Assembly (NCBI GenBank): GCA_008360955.1
Contig: LUCM01001559.1
Location: 32,982 to 96,981, forward strand
Direction of reading: 5' to 3'
Length of the DNA stretch: 64,000 bases
Origin: Fasciolopsis buskii
Taxonomy: Eukaryota; Platyhelminthes; Trematoda; Plagiorchiida; Fasciolidae
Both the position numbers and the translations under genes were made by a program. Positions 36,701 through 48,212 of the stretch are shown here, piece by piece. The notes beneath the pieces were generated by a model that ran no database searches, was not told where the DNA came from, and saw only the letters and a program-made list of their open reading frames with translations. Numbering within the stretch: the first letter of the stretch is position 1; each line of letters begins with the position of its first letter.

Positions 36701-37661
36701 ATGTGACCTTGTACAGATTCCGGCTGTTTCAAATGAATCAGTACTACATATTCTTAGACCACGGTAACATATCGAGATGATAATCCATTCAGAATAATAT
36801 TTACCATCACATTCATTGTTGAAAAAAGATAACATGTTGAACTGCTTCCAACTGAGTCCAATTTGGCCGAGTCCCTAGGCAGACAGTTCGTAACTTTGGT
36901 TAAGTTTATGGCTGAATAGAGCAGTTGAATTGCTCGAACAACAAAGACGAATTTGTGCGAGCGAACTCACATCGAGATGACTAGAGGAACAAAGAAATAC
37001 AATAAGCCATGCGTTTTTCCTTTGGGAAGAACACCTGTACCCAAGACCCGACAGTGCACTCGATTTTTTGGACTTTCTGCTGTTCAAACCCCCTCCCCGG
37101 GTTGTTTTGGTCGTTCGTCGGAGTCTTTCTGTGGAGGCTTTTCGTAGTTGCGTTCAACCTTAGAACACCATCACATCGTGCTTGTCACGTGAAATGTTGG
37201 CCTGTTTGTCACTCACGCACACCGGTCCAAATCAAATGTGTTATGCACAGTGATTTGTGCTTACTGTAATGTCACATAAGTTTTGTGAAATAATTCATCA
37301 GGTACCTCGTGAAACTAATGGGCACACTGTCGTCACACTTCCAGCAGTTCTATTTAGATAGGTTTAGTGCTATGATTTTATTTTCCCAATAACGTAAGAT
37401 CCACTAAAGAAAATTCCTGTTTGAAAAAGTTGCGGTAAATAAGTCCTCGAAACAAACTATTCTTAAATGTATGATTTGTACACAAGGCATGCCATAAATA
37501 TTGCCAGGGCTCACTGAGCTCTTGTGTGTTAGTAGCATTCAAAATATCCTTCCGCTGAATTTGATCTTGGTACGTAGATGTAATAGGTCCTCCAGTCGAC
37601 TCATTTGTAAAGTACCTGTTTAAAACAATAATTCGATTCAACTTATCTATCGTGACTGATG
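33736..37661. other. No recognised gene
   Basis: Contains a 19-base direct tandem repeat (34209-34250). Overlapping frames on both strands near 35.9-36.55 kb were not recognised. Confidence 0.5.
34209..34250. repeat. Tandem repeat, 19-base unit, 2.2 copies
   Basis: The unit GGCTGAACGAAATAAGTTT is repeated exactly and followed by a partial third copy (GGCT). Confidence 0.95.
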
Positions 37662-37820
37662 AGCTGCCAGTGGCCAAGCGGATAAGGTCGTGGCGTTTGG
37701 ACGTGAAAGTCGCGGGTTAGAACCTCCCCGACGCCAGTCAAAGTCCCCGCTTGGCAACCCTCTGTTGACCGCGGCCCTCTTCCTGAAAATCGATGTACAT
37801 TGCTATTTCATTAATAAAGT
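37662..37820 (+). mobile_element. tRNA-derived SINE, copy 4
   Basis: Head with GTGGCCAAGCGGATAAGG and a box B-like GGGTTAGAACC, body CCCCGCTTGGCAACCCTC, and 3' end TTTCATTAATAAAG. It is collinear with copies 1-3. Confidence 0.8.
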
Positions 37821-40800
37821 AAAAGACAAAGATAAAAGAATGTGGTACAATTCTGCAATAGTGGCTTAAACGGGCAAGTAATGAAAAGTGGCTAGACCGA
37901 GTAATAGGGTGAGCGTTGAGGCTAACTCGCAGTAGGCCAAAATGTCCAACACAATCTTGGAGCCAGCTACACATGTGGTCAAGTTCCACAATAATTTTCC
38001 GCCTCTTCTTTCAATTCATTGTTTTGTCGTATTCCTTCTCAAGCCCAAATTGTTGATCTAGTCTGCGGAACAGTAACGACTGATTGCAGTCAGAAAGCAA
38101 ATCAAAACCAAACCTCGATAATCCCGGTCTTTATGAAGAAATGTTTTTATTATTTCCTAAAACAATCTAGCGCTGTGTACAGAATGGTAATGTGCAAACT
38201 AAAAAGAACGACAAGTATACAAAGGTCAGACGGTGATAAGAGGATTTGACCTCGAGATACGTATCCAAACTCCAAACCGTTAATCGTTGTCAGTCTTTCT
38301 AATTTTGTTTACCAACTTCCCACCGATGCTGTCTCTGTGTGATTTTATTGGTACCAGCAGTTTTATTGACTACTGATAATAGCAAGAGCCTCAAGTCAGT
38401 CGGGAAGCAACAGGCTCGAGTTTTGCTCTCAGCAGAGCTCATTGCTGTTGCATATTCACCAAAATGCCCGGATTTGAACCCGAGTTTCCCCAACGGAACG
38501 GTTGCATCGCCAGAGAGTCATCAACTCCCATCCAGGCCAGTCAAAATCATGGAGTTACGTTTGTTGAGGTTTCGTTATCGATGACAGTCAGTAGTTCTCG
38601 ACTGATTTGAAAAGAAGTGTATCATGTCCCGTTAACTCCACTGCAATCCAGTCAATCAAACCTAGTATCCTGAATCGCACACACTATTCACAATTAACAT
38701 ATATATGCATATATGATTAATAACAGCATTATTAATGACACTGATAAGAAAAGTGGCTAAGCGCTGGCGACCATCGTCTAGGCATTTTAATGTGAATATT
38801 AGCTGCGGTTGCTTCCTATCTTGACAGTCTTTGGATGGTTGTTTACTACCTTCAAAAATCCAATACACAACGTCTAATGATTAAAGAAATTCCATGGGTT
38901 GTTCCCCAGAATTGGATCAGGTTTTATTTGTGTCTAAAAAGCACGGTTACTACCCATTATTCAGTATTACTGGCGCAAGAAAAATGAATGATGCACAGCA
39001 ATCCATGTTTGATAGATCACATCCATGGATGTACTGATATATGGAATCAAACAACACGGTTAGATTAAAGAAATAATGGGATAGATACTCTTCTATGGAC
39101 ATGAACTTTGCTGGGAAAGTTGTGAACTCGCATTTGTTCATTATTGAACTCTAACCAGTATAGTTTTCTTTTAACGGTCTGTTACGAACTAGTCAAAAAG
39201 TGCATTCTCCGAAGAAATGACCAAGAATTCGGTCAGCAGTTAATTATGCGGTTTGTCGTCGGACTGTTCAATTATGTATAGACAAAAAATGTATTTTGGA
39301 AACTTCTTCAGTAAACGGCTCTTGGTTACCATTTCATCACATGACTTTTAACTAAAAAGAAAGTTAAATAGCGTAGCAAAAACATGAAGCGTGACAGGTC
39401 GCAACAAAATGGACTCGGCTGGGATGGTGACCGAAAGTCGATATATGTTCACTTGACTATGTACGTCTGTCATTTCCTAAGACGAATCACTGTGTATGAT
39501 ATAGAGAAAGTATTGTTTTGTTTCGTTTCCGTTCGCCAATAGCGAGTTTGCACAGCTAGAAGAGAATATCACAATCACGAGCAATGACTGTTCAAACATC
39601 GGATCACGTGAGGACGAAAGACAATCAAAATTTCACATGGAAGTTCCGGATAGAGCCTGATCTGCTCAAAACCCCACTGGAATGGATTAATGGGTCTGCA
39701 CGCAAATGGTAACTGATGAACACAGTGTAACAGTTCGATCAAATTAGTTTGAACGTGTAAAAGTTTCATATTTGGGAGGAAAAATACCCTACTAATGGTC
39801 TTTAATAAGTAACTTTTACAAAATCTCATTGACAGACTGTGAGTATTTTCTTTCTCTGAGTGTTGTTACATTTGAGATATTTTCATCAAAACAATACCGA
39901 TTGAACTTATCTGATAAACATTTTCAAAGTGATTACTATTTAGCCTTTTGGGTTTCGGTAATGAATGTGTACATCTGATGCATATATGCATATATGTTCC
40001 AATGGTGATACTAGAATTAGCAAAACTTTAACTTGTCTGTTGTGACAATGCAAGGACTCGATTTACTACCACGTGTTTGATTAGTTTCAACCCGGCACTA
40101 CGCGACAAAATTCGTGAAAAAGGATATAGGAACTAAAAACCACGTTTGAGTAGATTTACGAGTCATTAGTTTATGTAAATAATATGTTTATAATAAGCGG
40201 AATATGTTTGAGCGAGTGGAATTCCTGGAGATGTTCGACGTTCCGTTCGTGAGTTTTCAAGGCCCCCATTGACTAGCTGCAGTTTCCTGCGACGGGAAAT
40301 CTGTCCTACTGCGCTCGTGAACTCCATGTTGACTACATACATTGACATGTCAGAAATCAAAGGACTTCCCAACTCATTTCCACTTAATTCTTGATCATAA
40401 CAAAGGTAGGAAAGCGCCGTCTTTTCATTTTCAAAACGCATCTCGATCTGCATAAGTATGTTCTTCAACAACGAAATGTCTTAAACTGATTTTCCCAAGA
40501 TGTCGTCTCAGCAAACTGTATACTTTTTGAATTGGCTGACGGAAGCTCGAAAGAGTTTTCTCGGCAAGTAATTGAATTGGATTTCGGTGGTGGTCACTGA
40601 CTCCAAAGATTTGATAGATTGACTACCAAAGGGTGGATAAGTCAAAAAGTTCTATTAGAATAATGGAGTTCACTCATCATTTTCTCCATAAAAACAGCCT
40701 CTGAAATCCTCTGATTGACCTCCCTCAGCCAATCACATATGGCTTGTAGAAAGATCATGCAACAACTGGTTTGAAAATCCGAAGATGTTTCAGTCGACGA

Positions 40801-40865
40801 TGAAACAAACTTCACTTGGTCCCGAAACTTCATATTCGATGTAGACAAACTACTGATTATCTACG
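37821..40865. other. No recognised feature
   Basis: Short open frames only. Two ATATATGCATATAT-type palindromes occur near 38,700 and 39,980. Confidence 0.5.
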
Positions 40866-41480
40866 CGTTCAGTTACCCTGCTAGTTGCGTGACGAAGGAC
40901 GTTACCGTGGTAAAACAGGTGAGCACGCGTATATCCAAGGCTCGATCGACGTACGCTGGACTGAATCACTTGTGACATCGGTCTGATATTTCACTGAAGT
41001 TGACAGGTCGTATATGCTGTGCTGCAGTGTCCTGAATTCTGTTGTTTGGTTGCGAGACATGGAGTTTGGGGACCGAAGATGTTCGTCGCTTGGAGGTTTT
41101 TGGTCACCGATATCTACGTAGTATCACCATGATCGAGTGGAGTAGCCGGGTGAGCAGTTTGGATATATCAGGTGCCGGTTGTGAATTTTCTTACAACTTA
41201 CCTAGTTTAGCATACTTCGTTGGTTAGACCACGTATTGCGTATGGCGAGCACCCGTTTGCCACACCATTCCGTATTTTGCTTTTCTCCCAAGGAGTGGAA
41301 GAAGCTCTCTGAAGGTCAGCAGATGACGTGACAGTGTGGAATGAGAGAGTGCACAGCGAATTCCGATAATCTAGGTCTCTCGGACCTTGATGATTTGAGT
41401 GCACAAGATACGTCAGCAGGTTGGCTGGAAACTTTGAGCGATATGGCAGTGAACCGTTAACAATGGCGATAGTGTCATCA
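40866..41480 (+). mobile_element. RTE-like LINE, C-terminal fragment
   Basis: Plus strand: FSYPASCVTKDVTVVKQ, STRISKARSTYAGLNHL, SDISLKLTGRI, then from 41042 FGCETWSLGTEDVRRLEVFG, HRYLRSITMIEWSSRVS. The end is WKKL...GQQMTWQ and AGWLETLSDMAVNR. This is the conserved stretch downstream of the RT core in the trematode endonuclease-reverse transcriptase family. Several stops and at least two frame changes are present, and the RT core itself is missing. The open frame at 41207-41491 on the minus strand is its shadow. Confidence 0.8.
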
Positions 41481-44400
41481 TTTGCCATCAAACCAGAATG
41501 ATTGAAAATGTACGTTCGTGCAATTAGACTAAGTTCTTTTCTTTTCCCATTCCAGTAAGCCCACTGCCCATCCCCTTTTTGTGTTGAATCATATTACGGC
41601 AACCTGTAAATCCGTCGGAAGGAGAGCGGTCATTGGGCTTGTCTCACTGATTAACGTTGAACGATGACGCTTCACAACATTTACGATGGCTCAATAACAT
41701 CTTATGAATGATGAAATTTAATAGATAATCCATATGCCTGTTGCCATGGTGTTCATAATGCCACGCACATATGTATTACCCATATTGTGAATTAATAAAG
41801 TTTGACGTCAATTATCGATTAAACAAACTAGCCAGTGCATTATTGAAAGTAACATCATCCTACTTTTCCGTAGTTTGATAGTTGGAGAAAAAATAACTGG
41901 AACTGTGTTCTAATTCCGCAATAATTGAAAATACCAAGTCCGTTTGGTCGTATGTGAGTTTTTATTTATGAAATTCTATCGTTACGCACATCGGCACGAT
42001 TACGCCAACTTATGAACGAGCCACGCATCGACTAATAAGTTCAGTTGAAATTGGATTCTCTCCTCGTAGAGTTTTTCTTAATGCGTCCCATTGTTCCATG
42101 TACAATCTCAAAACCGCACCCTGTTGTGTTACTTGAACTACCGATCGACTCGTTACAACTCCATCCAGGAGGGGGGCATAATATCCACGCGAAATGTTGC
42201 TCCACTCAAATTTGGATGTATTAAACACGACATGTATAGTCCGTTATTACTAATGATGGTAACCGAACTTGCGATTGGTAGGCACGTAATATTAGTTAAC
42301 AATTGAAGGTGTGAGGTAGGCAATTAGTCAAACTTGAAAGACGTTACCAGCCCGCAAACCGGTGGAACCGAGTGAGAACAAACAGTTGGTGAAAATCTAA
42401 CAAGGAGGGTATCATGCACAACGAAGGACACTTGCGCTGACTGAATGTGTCAGATCAACAAATTGACAAAGTTCTCGTGCTGAGATCCCACGCACGTACC
42501 AAATCCACCAGAATGATAGGAGAACTAATTTGCCATGTATCGATCACTTTTTATGTGCTATACATGAAGTCATAGACTGTGCAAAGTTCCCTTTGGCTGC
42601 ACTTGAAAATCAATTTTGACCCTGTGTCTCAGACTGAAATATAAATCAATCTGATTAGACACTTGCGTTACTGTATAGGCACAATAGTCGTCAGCAGCCG
42701 TGTAAATTTCAGCGGACCGCTCAAAGAAAGATCCGCTGGAAACGCCTACACCAGGTTGACTGCGGAAGTGAACATATGGAATACGGATTGGTTAACGAAC
42801 CGTTATGCTCGAAACCAATCACCCTATCTATCAGACTAGGTCCAAAACTATCCTACTCAGTGATCGACAATGAGTTCAGCCGGTGAATATGAGCAACTGG
42901 CTTTCCATCTAAAATTGCTGGAAAAACTTTCAGACAAAGAATGCCTGAGTAACGATCATTCTGAGTCCCAGTCTTCTCGCGTGCTTCGGTCGTAAAAGCA
43001 GACCGAACCGAACTGCTGGTTGTCTTGATGTTATCGTCGGATGCAGTTCTAACTGCATGCGATCTACCCTGATTATTAATTCATCGGCTGTTCCCAACAT
43101 CCATTACATACACGCAGGCACACCGTATAAATTCATTAGTGGTCTTCCCGATTTGTTGTAACAAATCCGTTGGTAGTATTCGGTTGCTCGCGCTGATCGT
43201 TATTCGTTATTCATTGAAGGAACTCTTTTGTAGTTCCCTCGTATTTATGCTGACTCACACGCTTTCACGAACTTGTCGAATAACGTGTTTTCTTTCTTGT
43301 CGGCAAATGAATTTACGTGTTCGCTGCGTTCACAGTTGGACACAGTTAAATGAAAATGCACAAAGTTTCCGTTCCCCTATGGCTGTGCATGAAACACAAA
43401 CCCCTCACTGGAATGTATTACATGCACTCGACAGTATAGATCTAATGAAAGATAATCTTAAGGCGACTAATTTCGGTGAATAATTCACCGACTTCAAAAG
43501 CTGATTCCCTGGGCTTGATATTGGATCTTGCTGCACGATGCCAGTTTTGTAGTCCGGTTACCGCAATCGCCCTCTCTATCACCGTTAGTCGGTCCCCTGG
43601 AACCTAGATCAAACTCCGCCCTTCGTGACCAAGCCCGAACGACCAAATGGAATGTGATCAGTCAACACGACTCTAGGTCATGTCATAATCAAGTGGTTTA
43701 TATTAGGTCCGGTGAAATTAAAGCTCAATGTCAGATTGCCCCCGCCCCCTCGTCTCTCCATCTAATGGTCTCTTCTTTCAGCTTCGTTGCGAATTCAGCT
43801 CTTGTTTGACTGTGAACGTGTCGCGAAAACTAGATCACTTTCATTACTCCAAAATTAGGGTTTCCCACCCTACTTTGCGGCTTGCAGTCGATTCGATCTG
43901 CGGTCCATGGGCCACTCATCTGTGTCCAAACGGGCTTGTCAAACAGCCCTGTATCCCCTATATGATCCGCTCTTGCTGTTGCAAGGCTCATTGCAGCGGA
44001 AACTATTCGTCTCACACTCTTGTCTCAAGCACGTGACCTCATTTTACCAGACCCTCGGAATCAAGATCACGTTTTCAAGCGCTGGCCAAGTGCTCTACTC
44101 AGGCACGTGTTCGACACCAAAATTCTAATCCCTTATTACTAGGTATGTCTCGGAGGGTCGGAATAATATTCTTTTTCGTCGCTTAGACTGAGAACAGCCC
44201 GTGAGCCATCGATTTCTTCCCTTTTAAATATTTGTCTATTTGAGTCGACGAAAGCCGTTGAGTCTTGCTGAATTTGAATAAATTCTGCCGTTACGTAACT
44301 CTCTAAAATAGACAGCTAGCGATGCTCAAAATGACGTAAGTAATAAGCATATCCTGTATATTTCCCTCGTTGTGTGCCCATAATCGTAAGAGTATGCGTC

Positions 44401-44776
44401 AACTGAACTTTTTGAAAAGTTGTAAATCAGTGTGAAATCACATTCATGATGCAAACTTTACACATTCCCATGGCGAGTGGGAGAATCGGGACTGAATCGT
44501 ATTCTTCTGAATCGCTTTCGGTTACACGAACCAATAATCGAACGAACTACGGTTTCACATGATACATGTGGAATAAGGAAATGATAGTGATTCCTCTAAT
44601 TGTAACCGGTCTTTTCAAAACCGATGCTGTCTCTGTCGGATATCTGCTTAACAAATCTATCCCCTGACAAAAATTTGTTTTTTTTTTCTTGTAAATGTCA
44701 GAACAGAACGACGTAAGGAGTGTATCGAAAAATCGATGCGCCCTGTATTGAAGTTTATTGTGGATGATAGTTTATC
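41481..44776. other. No secure feature
   Basis: A minus-strand frame at 42010-42228 is listed separately. A GC-richer block with overlapping frames on both strands (43,500-44,130) was not recognised. Confidence 0.45.
42010..42228 (-). CDS. Candidate coding segment, unidentified
   Basis: A minus-strand frame of about 70 codons ending in a stop reads plausibly as protein: ISRGYYAPLLDGVVTS, VVQVTQQGAVLRLYME, QWDALRKTLRGENPIS. It matches no family that I recognise. It could be a terminal exon of the candidate minus-strand gene discussed for 44.8-48.1 kb, or chance. Confidence 0.15.
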   Translation of the reverse strand: MFNTSKFEWSNISRGYYAPLLDGVVTSRSVVQVTQQGAVLRLYMEQWDALRKTLRGENPISTELISRCVARS

Positions 44777-44800
44777 AATAACACAACGTTGTTGATAGAT
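44777..44800 (+). repeat. Penelope-like terminal repeat remnant
   Basis: 24 bases that match 56361-56384 (left arm of the inverted repeat in the Penelope-like copy) at 21 positions, with a similar AT-rich lead-in (ATGATA...ATCAATAACAC). The rest of the element is not recognisable here. Confidence 0.45.
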
Positions 44801-44852
44801 GTTTGTTTTTGTTCTTAAAATTCTTCCTATAGACCTCTCAGGACTCTTCGTT

Positions 44853-45365
44853 TCACGTTTTCTTCCAAAAAATCTTATCCTTTTCCATCGGACGGACAGA
44901 CGGGTAAAAAAACACTCCAGTAGGATTGTCCATTTGATCACGCCAACTTGATTTCGCGTTTGTCAACTGTTCCGTTTGCTTTTGATCTTGTTCGCTATCG
45001 GATGGAACAACTACCGCATGGCTGATTGGATTCTTTCGTTCTTTTGTTTGACTATTTTGGTCGATAATCGTTGAAATTTGCACTTTTAATTTTCACGCAT
45101 GTTCAACTCAGATGGATTGTGATAACCTCGGGTCTGGCAAACCCAGTGTTTCTTTGTTTTGTTTTTGTTTTCTCAGTGGAGTTCCATTTTGGCAAAAAAA
45201 CTCATTTACAGTTAGTGAAAATTTAAAAGAAATTGAACTTTGATCCGTGGTGATAAGTCCAAGCCTGTAAGGACCAGTCGGGTCTTCTAATTGATGAACA
45301 CTGTACAGTTTCAAAAATTCTGGATCAGGATTTTGCAAATGGGTTTGGTGACTGTCCGTTTGCAT
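44853..45365 (-). CDS. Candidate coding segment(s) with two in-frame TGA, unidentified
   Basis: Two minus-strand frames (45365-45108 and 45083-44853) lie in the same phase, separated by TGA, four codons, TGA. The peptides read like protein (NPDPEFLKLYSVHQLEDPTG, LGLITTDQSSISFKFSL; SHAVVVPSDSEQDQKQTEQL, NPTGVFFYPSVRP). An intron removing the stops is conceivable (GTTATC donor with an AATAG acceptor about 75 bases later, phase 2), but the donor is weak. Alternatives are a pseudogene or chance. No family recognised. Confidence 0.2.
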
Positions 45366-46040
45366 ATTACATCAATACAAGGTGAGCTTCGGTTTCGCCT
45401 TTGTCACCATCATGTTATTTTATCTTTATTGAGTTTGCATTTGTGCAGTTGTCGAGGTCTCAGTTGATAATGTGAAGCTCCGTCTAGATGAGCTGACAGT
45501 CCCAGATGGTTTCTATTTGTCAGCGAACATTTTTTGGGTCAAGTAACTGTGGAATAATAACTATGAAGTTGGCAAACACTGAAACTTGTTATACCTGAAC
45601 TGGGTCTCCACGATCATGGTACTTGACGGAATCACTCACCTTCTCATTTACGTGCTTAGTAATTGTGATACTAAGCCTGATCTGTTGGTTCTTGCCGTGA
45701 GGAACAAAACTAGGTGATTGTCTGTTATCGCAATCGTTTATTGTGTTGCATAACTAAAGTACCGGTCGAATTAAGTTGTGAACTTATCGCGTGAAGTAGC
45801 GCAACTGTCAATTTAATTGAACAATGAAAACATTAAGGGTGCAGCTCACATGCGTCATGCCTCATCCGGGACAGACAAAGCCTAATTGTACATCTCATTT
45901 TGACACTAGTGAATTTTTAAATAATTAGGAGCATTGATCAATCACCATAGGGGTCAGCTACAATGAGATGAACACCGCCAGCAAGTAAAACCAGTCAAAG
46001 ATGTTGGTACTCGAAGCAGGCTGATAGTTCCCATAAATAC

Positions 46041-46174
46041 TTCCCTTAAAAACTCCTGAATTAAGTTCTTGAAACGAAGCTGGACTTGGTTTACTTTGAA
46101 CTTTGCTCGATTGTTGTTTATCAGGGTTTGAATGTGATAGAAAGGTGGTAATTTCTTCTTTCTATCTAACAAGA
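46041..46174 (-). CDS. Candidate internal exon, unidentified
   Basis: On the minus strand a good acceptor (GATTATTTTCAG) precedes LLDRKKKLPPFYHIQTLI, then AKFKVNQVQLRFKNLIQEFL, ending RE before a GTATTT donor. The exon would be 134 bases, entering in phase 1 and leaving in phase 0. The charged, helical-looking composition and both splice signals make it the best unassigned exon candidate in the window. I do not recognise the protein. Confidence 0.3.
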
Positions 46175-46619
46175 CTGAAAATAATCACGAGTTACCAGCA
46201 GACACAGTGACCAGAAGAACGATGGGTAGTAGTCTATCCAATCAAGTTAGTGTAGTCATTGTGCTGATTTTGAAGGTCATTCACCACGCAAGTCTTTCTG
46301 AATAAATTTACTATGATGATTTGGTTATTGTATTATATGTATGCCCTCACTGGACGAGAGTATGAAGTGCAGAATGAACAGAAATGGTCAACCACACTTT
46401 TCGAACTGTTATTTGCTCCATGTTAAGTAATGCACATGAAACCCCCCTGACAAAGTTCGCAAACTTGATCACATTGTTTGCAATGATAAGCTATTCGATC
46501 AGCAGTGTAATTACATTAAAGCTCTCTCCTGCATGGACTTCATTCATGGAGGTTCATTCATGAGCATCAATGCTGCTTGTAGCTCCAGTGGTTGGTCTTT
46601 GTGAAGTCGTGATCGCCAA

Positions 46620-46690
46620 GCTTGGCATTTCGATCGCGCAAACGTTTTATCGCCAGCTGAGGCGATATCGTCAGTGCATGTGAGCATTGG
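46620..46690 (-). mobile_element. Penelope-like remnant with hammerhead-like motif
   Basis: On the minus strand: core CTGACGA (46674-46668), a 7-base perfect stem (TATCGCC with GGCGATA, loop TCAGCT), then AAAACG where GAAAC is expected. GTTTGCGCGATC and GCCAAGCTTGGCGATC follow. The downstream sequence recurs beside the motif at 53.88 kb. Penelope-like elements are known to carry hammerhead motifs in their terminal repeats. G12 is mutated, so it is presumably inactive. Confidence 0.5.
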
Positions 46691-47544
46691 TGTACTCCTG
46701 TACTCATAGGATTGCTATTATCTTTGACCTTAGACCTCCTCAACTAACTTAGCCTGCTAATTAATCATGTATTTTTTTGTTTGACCTTTTGCTACGTTCC
46801 CACATTTTTGGCACTATCCATCCCCACGGATGACTCGCATTTAGCCCTCTTTTTCTCTGATCATTCTGTATGCGTTCGTTCATGTGGATGCTCAATGACG
46901 AAAAAAGGAAATCGAGGACTACGTAGGGCGAACTTTATGGTTTAACGAAATGAACCGAGCGTCTTCTTCAAGTGATCTATCACAAAATGGCAAGAATAAG
47001 GCCATTACTGAAAACTCTGATGCGTTACCATCCGTCAGGGTTCGAAATTTCTAACGCTGTGGTTACTTACTGATAGTAGATGACTTTTTCCCCTCACGAA
47101 TACTGATGATCTAGTCAGGGGATATAGCTTCGTGTTGTATGCGGTCGATCATTTTGTTGCATTTATGTGTGTGTCCCTTTCCAATAGATGCAATTTTCTA
47201 TCAGGATGAAATAGAATGACCACCGTAAAATAAGGTAACATTGAAGGACACTGAAAATCGTATGAGTGGCAAACCAGACACGAAATACGAGATCGTTTTT
47301 TTTGCTACCAAAGTTGAACGAGACTGGCCGAACGCAGGTGGTACTTCCACATGCCTAATTCGCACGTATAAAGGAATTGAACGGTTGCAACTTTGCAATT
47401 TTCTCTTTCCGCAACCCGTACACAATCTGGACCGAGACGGTCGAATGTAAACACTACGTCATTGATAACTCTTTTTTTGTACTTCACTTAATGATATTGT
47501 CATTCGTCACTTTTCAACCCGCATCCGAATAAAAGTGCAGATTA

Positions 47545-48076
47545 TCAGTGACACGACTGTCCCATCTCCTCGTTCTGTCTACGCAGAGAGTTGACAGTTT
47601 CTACATGTGAGTGGATAGCCACACCTTGTTTTGGCCCAGGGGCTGACAACGGTGATACCCTAGCGTAACGCAACAGCCGTGGTTGGATGAACAGCCTACT
47701 AAGTGAACCTAGCGACCACGTCCAAGTATCTGCCACTTGCTGGGCGAACGCATCATTTTTAAGCTTTTTCAAGAAAAACTCAATCTCAATTTCCTTTCTG
47801 TCTTGTGGACAGCTATTAGCTTGTAACGTTGCAGTCCGTTTTTTTTCTGACTCAGTCCGGAAATTCGAACTTCATGCGGGACAGTGGTCGATTAAGGTCG
47901 ATGTTATAGTTTTTAAGCTTACACGTTAAGGCTTCGATATGGCTCAGATTGTCTTTTTCTGATGGACTTATCACCTTTCGTCGACCCATTTCGTTGGGGA
48001 GTCTGCACGGGCAGTCAAGTGAAATGTCCGTACATCCCCCGGCGAGTTCAGATGGCAACGCACAAGCCGTTCAAAT
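47545..48076 (-). CDS. Candidate coding segments, unidentified
   Basis: Two overlapping minus-strand frames. The first (48076-47852) includes RRKVISPSEKDNLSHIEALT. The second (about 47850-47545) includes DRKEIEIEFFLKKLKNDAFA, QQVADTWTWSLGSLSRLF and ETVNSLRRQNEEM. A GTAAGC donor after the first and an ACAAG acceptor in the second would join them in phase, skipping about 150 bases. Plus-strand frames of similar length overlap (47687-47929, 47949-48212), so the strand is not certain. No family recognised. Confidence 0.2.
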
Positions 48077-48212
48077 ACATGGGTTACATCCATTTGTAGG
48101 TTTGATTCCCATTGGGGTGGAAGATTCGGTCAATTCCACATTTGTCAAAATCTGCCAAACAAAACTTCCGAATCAGACAAATTTTCATCGATCACAAACA
48201 TATCTAACATGA

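Noticed and set aside
43528..44128. Overlapping open frames on both strands in a GC-richer block
   Set aside because: Neither strand gives a recognisable protein; base composition alone explains longer frames.
45600..45625. CCTGAACTGGG, resembling the antisense hammerhead-SINE box B region
   Set aside because: The match ends after 11 bases and neither the head nor the ribozyme module follows.
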